Positions 54,264-63,403 of a DNA stretch of 64,000 nucleotides are shown here, piece after piece; the first letter of the stretch is position 1, and each line of letters begins with the position of its first letter. The position numbers and the translations under genes are program-made. The stretch is taken from contig NZ_CP015247.1 in NCBI RefSeq assembly GCF_001891125.1, forward strand, positions 1,134,501-1,198,500, written 5' to 3'. A model generated the notes under the pieces. The model was not told the DNA's origin. It was given only the letters and a program-made list of their open reading frames with translations, and did not search any database. The stretch is from Leuconostoc suionicum (GTDB lineage Bacteria; Bacillota; Bacilli; Lactobacillales; Lactobacillaceae).

Positions 54264-55550
54264 TTACTTTTTCATTTTTTTAATCATGTATGGAATATAA
54301 CTTTTTTGTAGCCCAATAGTAACTACAATCAACAATACAAATAATAACAATATCCGTTGTAACGATTCACTCGTCACGGCTACAGTAACAATCAACAATG
54401 TGCAAACAATGTAGTTCACCAATCTATGTACCTGAATAAATGCGCTCTGTTTCTGAGAATTGGTAATTGGCATCAAACGCGACCAAATTTTCTTTTGCGT
54501 ATCTGAAAATAGTGGCAATAACTGAAAATTAACAAGATATACCGTCAATGAACCAACTACAGCAACTAGCCAATCGGGTGCAGTCTGCAACACACCTACG
54601 ATAATCATGCCAACAATTATTAATCTAAGAACCAAAGGCAGTATTTCCGTGTCTCGCGCTAAACGTATCCAATATAATCGCAACATTGCTGGTTTGTTCT
54701 TTATCAAACGTTGCAGAAAAAAGTCTAGGTAACGACGTCTTTTAATTGATTTAGGCTGATTGGGGATTTCAGCAAAAAGTGCAAAAAAGTGCAACACTCT
54801 TTGCTTTTGTTGTTGTGCTTGTTGTGTTGCGATAGCCCAGTTAATTGCGAATGAGTTTGCCTTATGACTACTGATACGAAAATAGCAAGCCGTTACCACC
54901 ATCAACACCAACCAAGCACTCATCAAAATATATACTTGCATTTGGGTCAATATAAGGATAAATTCTAAGAAAATGCTAGGCAATAAAACACGGAAGAGAA
55001 GCCCCTCAGCTGTTGAATTTGCTTCAAATATCGTAATCGTTTGCACACGTTGCTTCAAGAATAGTTTATCTCGTTCAAATAACAATAGAAGCAACTTATA
55101 ACTAATTGCAAAAATCAGCAAGGAACTAATTCGTAATAAACCGTTGACATAAATTCGCAATAGAATTGGTATGATAGAACCAACAAAAACAGCTTGCCAT
55201 ACGCTGGCATATAAAATACTCAAATTTACAGAACGCGTCAAATATTTTTTGATAATTTCCGAGTCGTTTCCCAGTAAGTAAAGCCTATCCGCTGGCTGGA
55301 AGTACGTAATTAAATCACCTATCTGTAATCCTATCAGTAACCACGTAATGATGATTACTTGCCACCAATTAGAGCGCCAAAACATCATCGATTGCGGCGT
55401 ACTGAGCAGTTCGCGGTAAGCAAGTACAATACCACCCAAAGCAATAATCAAAAAAATCACAAAATGATCATTAAATAATAATCGCAGATATTTAGCGCTT
55501 GTCCGCTGTTCGTCTCGAAAACGCCGCCAAAATAAATCGCTAGCCTTCAT
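54264..55550 (-). CDS. ecsB: ABC transporter permease EcsB
   Basis: A 428-residue membrane protein with about ten hydrophobic helices, of the EcsB family (N-terminal DLFWRRFRDEQRTSAKYLR and FNDHFVIFLIIALG). It pairs with EcsA (11-base overlap). The Ecs transporter affects secretion, protease processing and cell envelope functions in Firmicutes; its substrate may be a peptide. Confidence 0.92.
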   Translation of the reverse strand: MKASDLFWRRFRDEQRTSAKYLRLLFNDHFVIFLIIALGGIVLAYRELLSTPQSMMFWRSNWWQVIIITWLLIGLQIGDLITYFQPADRLYLLGNDSEIIKKYLTRSVNLSILYASVWQAVFVGSIIPILLRIYVNGLLRISSLLIFAISYKLLLLLFERDKLFLKQRVQTITIFEANSTAEGLLFRVLLPSIFLEFILILTQMQVYILMSAWLVLMVVTACYFRISSHKANSFAINWAIATQQAQQQKQRVLHFFALFAEIPNQPKSIKRRRYLDFFLQRLIKNKPAMLRLYWIRLARDTEILPLVLRLIIVGMIIVGVLQTAPDWLVAVVGSLTVYLVNFQLLPLFSDTQKKIWSRLMPITNSQKQSAFIQVHRLVNYIVCTLLIVTVAVTSESLQRILLLFVLLIVVTIGLQKSYIPYMIKKMKK

Positions 55551-56280
55551 TAGCTAACTCCTTTTGCATTAAATCAAACAAATCATCAAGATGATCCACT
55601 GTTAACTGATTTTCTTCTGCTAAAGCGGAAGGTGTGCCCACGAAACGTACTTTACCGTCATGTAGAACAACAAACCTGTCCACAAATGATGCCGCCGAAG
55701 ATAATAAATGAGTTGTCATCAAAATACTATTTCCAAGTTTTGCTTGTTCTTTCATCAAAGATACAACATCCCTTTGCGCTAATGTATCTAATCCCAAAAA
55801 AGGCTCATCAACAATTAGCAATGGAGCATTTAACATAAATGCAGACACAAGCATTACTTTTTGTCGCATCCCCTTAGAAAAGTGAATTGGTAACCAGTTT
55901 AGCTTATCTTCTAATCTAAACATGGTTAATAATGACACAACACGTTCCCAAGTATTCTCATCGTCTTTTTCATGCGCCGCTAGCATCAAATGTAAATGTT
56001 CACCTAACGTCAATTCATCATACAATATTGGTTGTTCAGGAATATATGCAAGTTGTGATTTAAAGGCTGTCGGCTCTGATACTATATTAGTATCATTAAG
56101 AACTATTGATCCCATCTGAGGCTGTAGCTCTCCGATAATGTGATTAACTGTCGTTGATTTCCCAGCACCATTTAGACCAATTAGGGCAACGATCTCGCCA
56201 TTAGGAACATCAAAAGAAATGTTTTTCAATATATTATTACCCGCGTACCCGCCAGATATATTGTTAATTTTTAATCCCAT
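55540..56280 (-). CDS. ecsA: ABC transporter ATP-binding protein EcsA
   Basis: A 246-residue ATPase with Walker A LIGLNGAGKSTTVNH, Q-loop YIPEQPILYDEL, signature-like HFSKGMRQKVMLVSAF and Walker B LLIVDEPFLGLD. The signature LSGGQ is replaced by FSKGM, as in EcsA-type proteins. Divergent from hit, the standard ecs locus arrangement. Confidence 0.95.
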   Translation of the reverse strand: MGLKINNISGGYAGNNILKNISFDVPNGEIVALIGLNGAGKSTTVNHIIGELQPQMGSIVLNDTNIVSEPTAFKSQLAYIPEQPILYDELTLGEHLHLMLAAHEKDDENTWERVVSLLTMFRLEDKLNWLPIHFSKGMRQKVMLVSAFMLNAPLLIVDEPFLGLDTLAQRDVVSLMKEQAKLGNSILMTTHLLSSAASFVDRFVVLHDGKVRFVGTPSALAEENQLTVDHLDDLFDLMQKELANEG

Positions 56281-56403
56281 ACATTCATTATAGCAAGCAT
56301 TACATGATATTTGTATGAAATCTATAAATATAGATAATGACCGTTTCTTTTCAATTTGTTTACTAAAAATAACACTTCATTTTTGTTATATAACCTTATT
56401 TGT

Positions 56404-56409
56404 TATAAT
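56404..56409 (+). promoter_or_regulatory. -10 box of the hit promoter
   Basis: Perfect TATAAT, with TTGTTA 15 bases upstream. The ribosome-binding site GGAG and a TTG start codon follow about 33 bases later. Confidence 0.6.
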
Positions 56410-56442
56410 GAAAGATAACAAATAGAAACGGAGATTATTACA

Positions 56443-56865
56443 TTGGATATTTTTGACAAAATTATTGCAGGTGAAATACCAAGTTATAAAGTTTATGAAG
56501 ATGAAGACGTTCTCGCCTTTTTGGATATCTCACAAGTAACCCCTGGGCATACACTAGTTGTACCAAAGAAAAACGTTGATAACATTTTTGACTATGATGA
56601 AGATACTGCCAAAAAAGTTTTGTTGAAATTGCCTGTCATTGCACGCGCTATAAAGGCCAGTGATGACAAGATTACAGGTCTCAATATCCAATCAAACAAT
56701 GGACCTTCTGCTGGTCAAACTGTTATCCATTCTCACTGGCACCTAATCCCTCGTTACGATGATGATAATCTAAATAGCGTGTTAGCACCAACTATTGATA
56801 ACAGCGCTCATTTTTCATCGGAACAATACCAAGCCATTGCTGATAGTATTGCTTCGCAATTTTAA
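56443..56865 (+). CDS. hit: HIT family protein
   Basis: A 140-residue histidine-triad nucleotide hydrolase or transferase. The triad is VIHSHWHLIPRY (HxHxHxx), with IFDKIIAGEIPSYKVYEDED at the N-terminus. The start is a TTG at 56443, supported by GGAG 9 bases upstream and by the normal N-terminal sequence. Divergent from ecsA, as in Bacillus. Confidence 0.94.
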   Translation: MDIFDKIIAGEIPSYKVYEDEDVLAFLDISQVTPGHTLVVPKKNVDNIFDYDEDTAKKVLLKLPVIARAIKASDDKITGLNIQSNNGPSAGQTVIHSHWHLIPRYDDDNLNSVLAPTIDNSAHFSSEQYQAIADSIASQF

Positions 56866-56899
56866 AACATCCGACGTAACGATGTTTGGGAGAAATAAT

Positions 56900-57142
56900 A
56901 TGAAATTATTTGATCAATTCAAAAATCTCATCACGGATATAAAAGAAATAACAGCTTTGCTTAAACAACTCCAGTTACAACAGCATAAATTAACAGAACA
57001 ATTAAAAGAGATACAGAGTGTTTCTGAGGATATTCAGTCAGACATCCAAAAAATGAATTTCAAAAATCAACCACATATTTCACGTATTAATGAAGCTACT
57101 GAGCATTTAAATACTGAATTATCTAAGTTTAAAGCGCATTAA
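56900..57142 (+). CDS. Small coiled-coil protein
   Basis: An 80-residue soluble protein, mostly alpha-helical heptads (ITALLKQLQLQQHKLTEQLK, VSEDIQSDIQKM). GGGAG precedes the ATG at 56900; the longer reading into hit has no support. It lies between hit and prsA in place of the YtxH-type protein often found there. Function unknown. Confidence 0.75.
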   Translation: MKLFDQFKNLITDIKEITALLKQLQLQQHKLTEQLKEIQSVSEDIQSDIQKMNFKNQPHISRINEATEHLNTELSKFKAH

Positions 57143-57197
57143 ATTCATTTATGGTAAAATACTTAGTATTGTATCTAGAAAAGGAAAGTATTATCAC

Positions 57198-58163
57198 ATG
57201 CGAAAATTTATTTGGGGGCTTCTCGTCGTTGTTTTTGTTGGCGGACTGGTCTTTCTTGGTTTTAACTCGTCAAAAACATTAATGACTTCAAAAGTTGGTA
57301 AAATTACTGAAAAGCAATTTTACGAAGATATCAAAACATCGTCAGCTGGTCAGCAAGAATTTGCTAATATGGTTATTAATAAAGTTCTGTCAGCCGAATA
57401 TGGTGATCAAGTTTCTGACACAGATGTACAAAACGCCTACGACGCACAAAAAGCGCAGTATGGTTCATCATTTAAGTCTGTTTTGGCATCTAACAATACA
57501 ACTGATGCCCAGTTTAAAAAGAATATCAAAAATAATCTGATTATCAATGCTGCCATCAAGGCTAACTATAAGGTAACTGATAAGCAACTAAAAACTGCTT
57601 ATAAGAATTACCACTCAGACACGACGATTTCAATGATTACAGCTAAGAATGAAGCGAAGGCTAAAGAAGCAATTGCCGCATTGAAGAATGGTGATAACTG
57701 GAATACAGTTTACAAAAAGTATTCTACAGATAGTACTTATAAATCATCAAATGGTAAAATGCCAGCGTTTAACTCAACAAACACAAGTATCGATTCAGCC
57801 GTGCAAACTGCAGCGTTCAAGCTTGACAAAGTTGGTGACTATTCAACGGAACCTGTAACTGGTACAAGCGGCAGTTACTATGTCATTAAATTGAATAAGA
57901 AAACAACAAAGCCTTCAATGAGCAGTTTGCGTAGTACCTTATCAACTCAGATAGTAACTGACTTTATCAATGATTCAAGCAACACCAGCAAAATACAAGC
58001 CATTGTCGGAAAGATTTTGCGCAAAAACAATGTTAGTGTTAAAGACAGCGATTTGAAAACTGCTTTGAATGCCTATCTAACGGCTGGTATTTCTTCTTCA
58101 AGTTCTTCAAGTTCTTCAAGTTCTTCAAGTTCTTCAAGTTCTTCAAGTTCTTCATCAAAATAA
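57198..58163 (+). CDS. prsA: PrsA-like peptidyl-prolyl isomerase/foldase lacking a lipobox
   Basis: A 321-residue extracytoplasmic foldase. After a hydrophobic N-terminus (residues 4-22, FIWGLLVVVFVGGLVFLGF) the chaperone-like helices lead to a parvulin domain (about 130-230, with NGDNWNTVYKKYSTDS and SYYVIKLNKK). PrsA of most Firmicutes is a lipoprotein with a Cys at the signal cleavage site; here no cysteine exists anywhere in the protein, so it is probably anchored by an uncleaved helix or secreted. The C-terminus is a run of 22 serines before the final Lys, encoded by 9-bp tandem repeats. Confidence 0.9.
   Translation: MRKFIWGLLVVVFVGGLVFLGFNSSKTLMTSKVGKITEKQFYEDIKTSSAGQQEFANMVINKVLSAEYGDQVSDTDVQNAYDAQKAQYGSSFKSVLASNNTTDAQFKKNIKNNLIINAAIKANYKVTDKQLKTAYKNYHSDTTISMITAKNEAKAKEAIAALKNGDNWNTVYKKYSTDSTYKSSNGKMPAFNSTNTSIDSAVQTAAFKLDKVGDYSTEPVTGTSGSYYVIKLNKKTTKPSMSSLRSTLSTQIVTDFINDSSNTSKIQAIVGKILRKNNVSVKDSDLKTALNAYLTAGISSSSSSSSSSSSSSSSSSSSSSK
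58101..58154 (+). repeat. Six tandem copies of a 9-bp unit in the prsA 3' end
   Basis: AGTTCTTCA is repeated six times without change from 58101 to 58154, in frame, encoding Ser-Ser-Ser per copy. Slippage would change tail length by three serines without shifting the frame. Confidence 0.95.
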
Positions 58164-58201
58164 CTGCTGAATCATTTATTGTCAATGATTGTGCAAAAAA
58201 A

Positions 58202-58234
58202 AAAACGATCTAATTTCTTAGATCGTTTTTTTAT
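58202..58234 (+). terminator. Terminator after prsA
   Basis: AAACGATCTAA / TTAGATCGTTT with a four-base loop and a T run. Confidence 0.9.
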
Positions 58235-58262
58235 ACTAATTTTTTATGTAGTGGCCGTTAAA

Positions 58263-58620
58263 TTACCCAATCCTTCTTTTTTGAAATAATACGTAACTGA
58301 TCATTAAGGCACCACTAGCAGCAATGTAAAATAGATTATTCAACGGCATAAATCGACTCAGGTATGCACCAAGAATAGATCCAGCTAAACTACCAAGTGA
58401 TTGTGCCGATAAAGTCATGCTAAAAACCGTACTCAATCGATTACTAGCTTTTGATAATAATACTTGTATCATTGGCGTCATACCAGCGTTAGCGATCCCA
58501 ATTAAAAACCTTAATCCTGCAAAAAGGCATGGATTCACTAAATGCCATGCCCGCCATAAATGTTCCTATCCATGCTATTTTGAAATTTCTAACTCTTTGT
58601 TCTCTTTTGATTTGCCCCAC
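58263..58620 (-). pseudogene. MFS drug-efflux-type transporter with a large internal deletion
   Basis: The 5' end (GTG at 58620 behind GAGGTGGA) reads RNFKIAWIGTFMAGMAFSES then MPF, the first helix of a PmrA/NorA-type MFS pump. At about 58520 it joins, one base out of frame, to AGLRFLIGIANAGMTPMIQV and LSAQSLGSLAGSILGAYLSRF, the middle-to-late part of the same family, ending at YVLFQKRRIG. About 300 codons are missing, so the product is non-functional. Confidence 0.88.
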
Positions 58621-58631
58621 ACTTCCACCTC

Positions 58632-59813
58632 TTAGCTGAGGCTTTTTTGATTGTTTAATTTAGCCACAGCAGCTTGAAACCTGTCCAAAGCTTCTTTTAG
58701 AATTGATAAATCCATTGCATAGGAAATTCGAATAAACCCTTCACCAAATTCAGTAAAAGCGGAGCCATGAACAACAGCCAAATCCGCTGCCTCTATTAGA
58801 AACTTCACGAAGTCCAATGAATTTATGCCAAACTTTTCAATATTTACAAAGACATAAAATGTTCCCTCTGGTTTAATATAGCCAACACCAATTTGATCTA
58901 ATCGTTTCAGAACATAGTCTCGCCTTTCTCTAAATATGGGCACGATTTCAGACGGGTTATCGCGGTCCACTGTTAAAGCTGTCATTGCAGCTTCTTGAGA
59001 GATACTTGAGGCACAGCCAACATCTGTTTGATGGATTTTATATAATTCGTGAATTAAAGACTCTGGCCCTAATAAATAACCAATGCGCCAACCCGTCATA
59101 CTGTGCGATTTAGATAAACCGTTTAATACTAAGGTTCTTCCCTTCATATCGGGCACACTTGCAATAGATGGTGCGAAATCTTTATCGTAAACTAAACGAT
59201 TATACACATCATCTGTCAACACATATAAATCATGCTTCTTGATAACATTAGCTAATTCTGCTAACTCTTGAGAAGATAAAACAACGCCACTCGGATTATT
59301 CGGATAATTGAGTATAACTAATTTACTTTTCTCACTAATGACCTCCTCTAATTGATTTGGTAATAGCCTAAAATTACTCGATCGTGTATCAACAACTACT
59401 GGAACACCCCCTGCTAAAGTAACGGCTTGCGTATAAGCAGTATAACCTGGTGAAATAAGGATGACTTCATCACCAGGATTAACTAGTGCTCTGATTGCTA
59501 AGTCAATGCCTTCACTTGCACCAACTGTCACTAGTACCTCTGTGACAGGATTATAAGTTTCACTGTAAAATTCTTGCGCGTACTCAGTGATGATTCTTCT
59601 AAGTGCTAATATGCCCATATTATCAGTATATTTTGTGTGATTTTGTTCAATTGCTTTAATGCCGGCTTGCTTGGTAGCAAATGGTGTTGGTAAATCAATT
59701 TCACCAACTGTCAGTTGAATGACTTCGTTTGCCGGCTTTTTTATAAAATTAGAAACCAAACGGATACCTGACAGTCCCGTATTATGAACATTTTTATTAA
59801 TATTTTTTGTCAT
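58632..59813 (-). CDS. Class I/II PLP-dependent aminotransferase
   Basis: A 393-residue aminotransferase of the aspartate/aromatic (PatA/AraT-like) subgroup. Visible are VGEIDLPTPF, NYPNNPSGVVLS (the NPxNPTG motif), the PLP lysine in LNGLSKSHSMTGWRIGY and the substrate-binding Arg in GFIRISYAMD. The ATG at 59813 has AAAGG 10 bases upstream. It follows the hydroxyacid dehydrogenase gene by 30 bases, so the two probably interconvert an amino acid, its keto acid and a D-hydroxy acid. The neighbouring genes upstream are broken. Confidence 0.9.
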   Translation of the reverse strand: MTKNINKNVHNTGLSGIRLVSNFIKKPANEVIQLTVGEIDLPTPFATKQAGIKAIEQNHTKYTDNMGILALRRIITEYAQEFYSETYNPVTEVLVTVGASEGIDLAIRALVNPGDEVILISPGYTAYTQAVTLAGGVPVVVDTRSSNFRLLPNQLEEVISEKSKLVILNYPNNPSGVVLSSQELAELANVIKKHDLYVLTDDVYNRLVYDKDFAPSIASVPDMKGRTLVLNGLSKSHSMTGWRIGYLLGPESLIHELYKIHQTDVGCASSISQEAAMTALTVDRDNPSEIVPIFRERRDYVLKRLDQIGVGYIKPEGTFYVFVNIEKFGINSLDFVKFLIEAADLAVVHGSAFTEFGEGFIRISYAMDLSILKEALDRFQAAVAKLNNQKSLS

Positions 59814-59843
59814 TAATGGCGTACCTTTCATCACCTAATTATG

Positions 59844-60782
59844 CTAGTTTAATCTATATATCGGCTTTTGATTGTCAAAAAAATCAAGAACGCTTGCCAC
59901 TACTTTTTCAGCAGTCAAGTATTCGGACTCTACTGTATTGGCACCAATATGTGGTGTAATCACAATTTGATCATGATTCAATAAAGGACTAGCTGTTTTT
60001 ATGGTCTCATAACTTGTTGTGTCTAAACCTGCACCTGCTATTTTTCCAGTATTTATTGCCTCAACCAACGCTTCTTCATCCACTAAAGCAGCTCGTGCTG
60101 TATTAATTAGAATAGCATTCGTTTTCATCTTTGAAAACGCTTCATGATTTAAAATACCACTTGTTTCTGGTGTAGCAGGAATATGTAACGATATGATATC
60201 TGATTGTGCTAGTAGTGTGTCATACGATACAAATTGGCCATAAAGCGTGTCTCGCTTTGTTCGACTATAAACCAATACATGCGCACCAAAACCATGCAAT
60301 ATTTTTTCTACATTTTGCGCAATTTGACCATACCCGATGAGCCCTATTATTTTCCCAGATAAATTATGACCCATTAAACTTGCTGGATATGTTAATACCT
60401 CACCTTTTTGCACGCTATTGGCTGCTTGGTTGACCTTACGCAAAACTGTTAATATCAAAGTAACAGCTAATTCCGCAACAGCAATAGCATTTGCACCGGG
60501 TGTATTTGTCACCCACACACCGTGTTGAGTAGCTGATTCCACCGGAATATTATCATATCCTACACGACGACGTGCGATTAGTTTTAGATTTGGCAAGGCA
60601 TCAAACCAATTCTCGTCGAATACCATATCAGTCATAACAATGACCGCTGCCTCGTAAGCTAAGGACAATAATTTTTTTTCATCATAATTTGGGCTATGCG
60701 ATACATCATATCCTGCACTGGTAAATTTTTGAATGGCAACTTCGTGTAAATCACCTACAATGTGTATGCGTTTTTTTGACAT
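59844..60782 (-). CDS. D-2-hydroxyacid dehydrogenase family protein
   Basis: A 312-residue NAD-dependent dehydrogenase. The Rossmann motif is GLIGYGQIAQNVEKIL, INTARAALVDEEALV carries the usual catalytic-region segment and TPHIGANTVES the catalytic His. N-terminal residues suggest a phosphoglycerate-dehydrogenase-like or hydroxyisocaproate-type enzyme. It lies between a broken GlnQ gene and the aminotransferase on one strand. The substrate cannot be read from the sequence. Confidence 0.9.
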   Translation of the reverse strand: MSKKRIHIVGDLHEVAIQKFTSAGYDVSHSPNYDEKKLLSLAYEAAVIVMTDMVFDENWFDALPNLKLIARRRVGYDNIPVESATQHGVWVTNTPGANAIAVAELAVTLILTVLRKVNQAANSVQKGEVLTYPASLMGHNLSGKIIGLIGYGQIAQNVEKILHGFGAHVLVYSRTKRDTLYGQFVSYDTLLAQSDIISLHIPATPETSGILNHEAFSKMKTNAILINTARAALVDEEALVEAINTGKIAGAGLDTTSYETIKTASPLLNHDQIVITPHIGANTVESEYLTAEKVVASVLDFFDNQKPIYRLN

Positions 60783-60800
60783 ATATGGTTCCTCAATTTT

Positions 60801-61383
60801 TCATAATACTTTTCCTAAAAATTCTTTTGTTCTGACATTCTGGGGATTCCCAAATATCGCATTTGGAGATCCTTCTTCAAAGACCACACCATCGGCCATA
60901 AAAATAACCTTATTAGCTATTTCTCTGACAAAACCCATTTCATGAGTCGCTACAATCATGGTCATGCCCTGCTTAGCTAAATCCTTCATTACTTCAAGAA
61001 CATCATCAACCATTTCTGGATCTAAGGTCGAAGTTGGCTCGTCAAACAATAAGTAGTTAGGATGCATCGCAAGCCAAGCAATCTCGCTATTCCTACACGT
61101 TGCTGCTGCCCACCAGACAAGGATTTAGGATAAGCATTAACTTTGTCAGATAAGCCGACTAATGCCAATAGTTGTTTTGCCTCTTCACTTGCCTCATCAA
61201 CACTCAAACGCTTCACGCGTTTAGGTGCTAATGTTAGATTTTCTAACACGGTTGAATTTGGGAACAAATTAAAATGTTGAAAAACCATTCCATCTCGGCT
61301 TGAATACTATAAATATCGTTATTTTCATCTGTTATATCTTCACCATCAACATGGATATACCCGCTTGTTGCAACATCTAAGTC
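60801..61383 (-). pseudogene. GlnQ-type amino-acid ABC ATPase, 5' truncated and frameshifted
   Basis: Pieces in different frames read VATSGYIHVDGEDITDENND, then MVFQHFNLFPNSTVLENLTL (Q-loop), [17 protein letters not shown] (signature) and [20 protein letters not shown] (Walker B), ending normally at 60801. The first 60 or so codons, including Walker A, are gone; the sequence is joined upstream to a different gene. Frameshifts occur near 61,070 and 61,290. Confidence 0.9.
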
Positions 61384-62045
61384 ATGTTGTAGATGGATCT
61401 TTAAACCAGCGTAATAAGCCTTACTAATCAGCTGATGACTTTCCAAAATGTTGCTAACCATGATGAATCAAAAGGATCTCCTGTCGTACCTAGTAGCACC
61501 TGAAGACTATAAATTTTTTCTATTATCTCAGCCATAGCGCTAATTGATCCTAGTATTACATCGCCATGGCCATTTGCAAAATGGGATTGCTAACTGTTTC
61601 TGTATAAATAATTTGAGTGCTTTCATTTATAACCGAAACAACCTCATCAAGGTTTGTAATGTCAACAAAGTCCACTAAAATTCCGAATTTACTTAATGTC
61701 TTAAGAAAATCAATTGATTCACCATATAGCGTTTTATCAGCCACAACGTAATCACCTGATGTCAAAAGTGCTAAGAGTGTTGACGGTATTGCAGACATAC
61801 CCGTGTTCGTGATGACACTTTTTTCTGACTGCTCCAAGTATGTCATAAGTTCTACAATTCCATCATGATTCACATTATGGAACCTCGTATACGCATAACC
61901 TTTTCGATCATAAGTATTTTGTAGATCATCTAAGTCGGCCACATTATGAGCTGTTGACAAATATAACAGCTTCACTTACATGATTGGTGTCAATTTTAAT
62001 CCCTTTGTACAATATGTTCGTATTTTGTTCATTTCTGTATGTCAT
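61384..62045 (-). pseudogene. Cys/Met-metabolism PLP enzyme remnant
   Basis: From an ATG at 62045 (GAGAGG upstream), frames give IDTNHVSEAVIFVNSS, then NVADLDDLQNTYDRKGYAYT, ITNTGMSAIPSTLLALL and YTETVSNPILQMA, a cystathionine lyase/synthase fold. Next come LGSISAMAEIIEKIYSLQVL and LGTTGDPFDSSW, which belong much further along. The block with the PLP lysine is deleted. The last recognisable piece is YYAGLKIHLQHD, where the GlnQ remnant begins. Several frameshifts are present; it is not functional. Confidence 0.85.
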
Positions 62046-62360
62046 TACGAAAATACCTCTCTTAAAATAAAAATGTACTAATTTGTATCAAAGTTCGTAT
62101 TTACGGATCCGCTATTTGGTATTGCAGTCTACTCTACATACTTATCAATTTTATTTCATTAGTTAAATTGCCTTTTTAAAAATATAATTTGTATAAATTA
62201 CACAAATAACATCTTTTTTTCAGTAACAAAAAAAGTATACCCAAGTAGGTATACTTATTTTTAAAAAATCATTTACTCGCAATATTTAAAGAATCTTATC
62301 TTGGTTCCACTGAATAAATGCTATAATCGATTAACAACTTTTTTTGAAAGTTTGGTTAGT
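62046..62360. other. Intergenic region between two divergent pseudogenes
   Basis: AT-rich and non-coding. It would have held the divergent promoters of the PLP-enzyme gene and the LysR-type regulator. A hairpin AAGTATACC / GGTATACTT with A/T flanks lies at 62233-62256, either a terminator or an operator. Confidence 0.5.
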
Positions 62361-63255
62361 ATGGAAATTAAACAACTAGAATATCTTGTTACTGCCCATA
62401 ACTGAGGTAGATTGAGCAAAGCCGCCGCTAAACTGTTTACACCCCAGCCAAATGTCAGCAGGGTCATCAAACTTTTTGAAAAAGAGTTAGGCTCTCCTCT
62501 GTTTGAACGAACTAGTAAAGGATTGAAACTAACAGCGTATGGCAAATCAATTTATAGTTATGCTGAAAATATTTTAAAAAACGTGAATTTGATTACTGAT
62601 ACAAACTCTATATCAAGTAATAGTAATTTTTCCGTAGCAACATATCCCAGTAGTATCATGTCATGGCTGTTAGTTGAACTATACCAGAAACACCTAGGTA
62701 TGATGCTTTCTCACCAACAAGGTACCGTTGAATAAATAACGACTCGAGTTTCACAATGATTCTCTGAGCTAGGCATTCTATACGTTTCTCAAAACCAGTT
62801 AAAGGCTTTTCGCCATATTATTTCTCACAAGGAACTAAAATTTATTGAGATTGAAAAAAAGAGAGGCGTGTATTTATGTCGGACATAACAACCCGCTTTA
62901 CAATAAAACCTCAATCTCTTTTGAAGAACTACTAAAATTAAAATTTGTCCACGGATTAAATGACTTTTTCTCTATGGAACAAGTTAATGGAGGTGGCTTC
63001 GCTACAGATACGCTACAACCAACTGTTTACACCAATAACAAGCATCAGTTAAAAAATATCATTTTAGAAACAGATGTCGTTGAGCTAGATATTAACATGG
63101 TTTCTCCTGACAATAAACAATATGATATCAAAAATTTAAAAATTGAAGGAGAAGATGCCTACTTAACATTTGGTTATGTGATCCAGCAGGATCACAACTT
63201 CAGTCATAATGCGCAAGAACTACTAAAAAGTCTCGAAAAATTTCTAAAGCCATAA
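62361..63255 (+). pseudogene. LysR-type transcriptional regulator, early stop and frameshift
   Basis: MEIKQLEYLVTAHN is followed by a TGA at codon 15 (62403-62405), then GRLSKAAAKLFTPQPNVSRV and IKLFEKELGSPLFERTSKGL, a normal LysR helix-turn-helix. After ATYPSSIMSWLLVELYQKH the frame breaks near 62,735. The effector domain resumes as LGILYVSQNQLKAFRHII and, after another shift near 62,850, ends with AQELLKSLEKFLKP. It is divergent from the broken PLP-enzyme gene, the typical place for its regulator. Confidence 0.88.
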
Positions 63256-63274
63256 CAAAATGTTATGGCTTTTT
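63248..63274 (+). terminator. Terminator after the LysR-type remnant
   Basis: AGCCATAAC / GTTATGGCT with a short loop (AAAAT) and five T, overlapping the last codons. Confidence 0.88.
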
Positions 63275-63403
63275 ACCTATAAGCTGGTAATTGTTCTAAA
63301 TAATTATATCGGGCATAGTGATTGTATATTAATCATTCGAAAAAGGCCACTTTTGAATGAAACCATCATTATACTTTAAAACTTCAAATTAGCGATAATT
63401 TGT

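Noticed and set aside
62403-62405. Stop-codon read-through or selenocysteine at the TGA in the LysR gene
   Set aside because: No selenocysteine element follows, and the gene has further frameshifts, so simple decay explains it.
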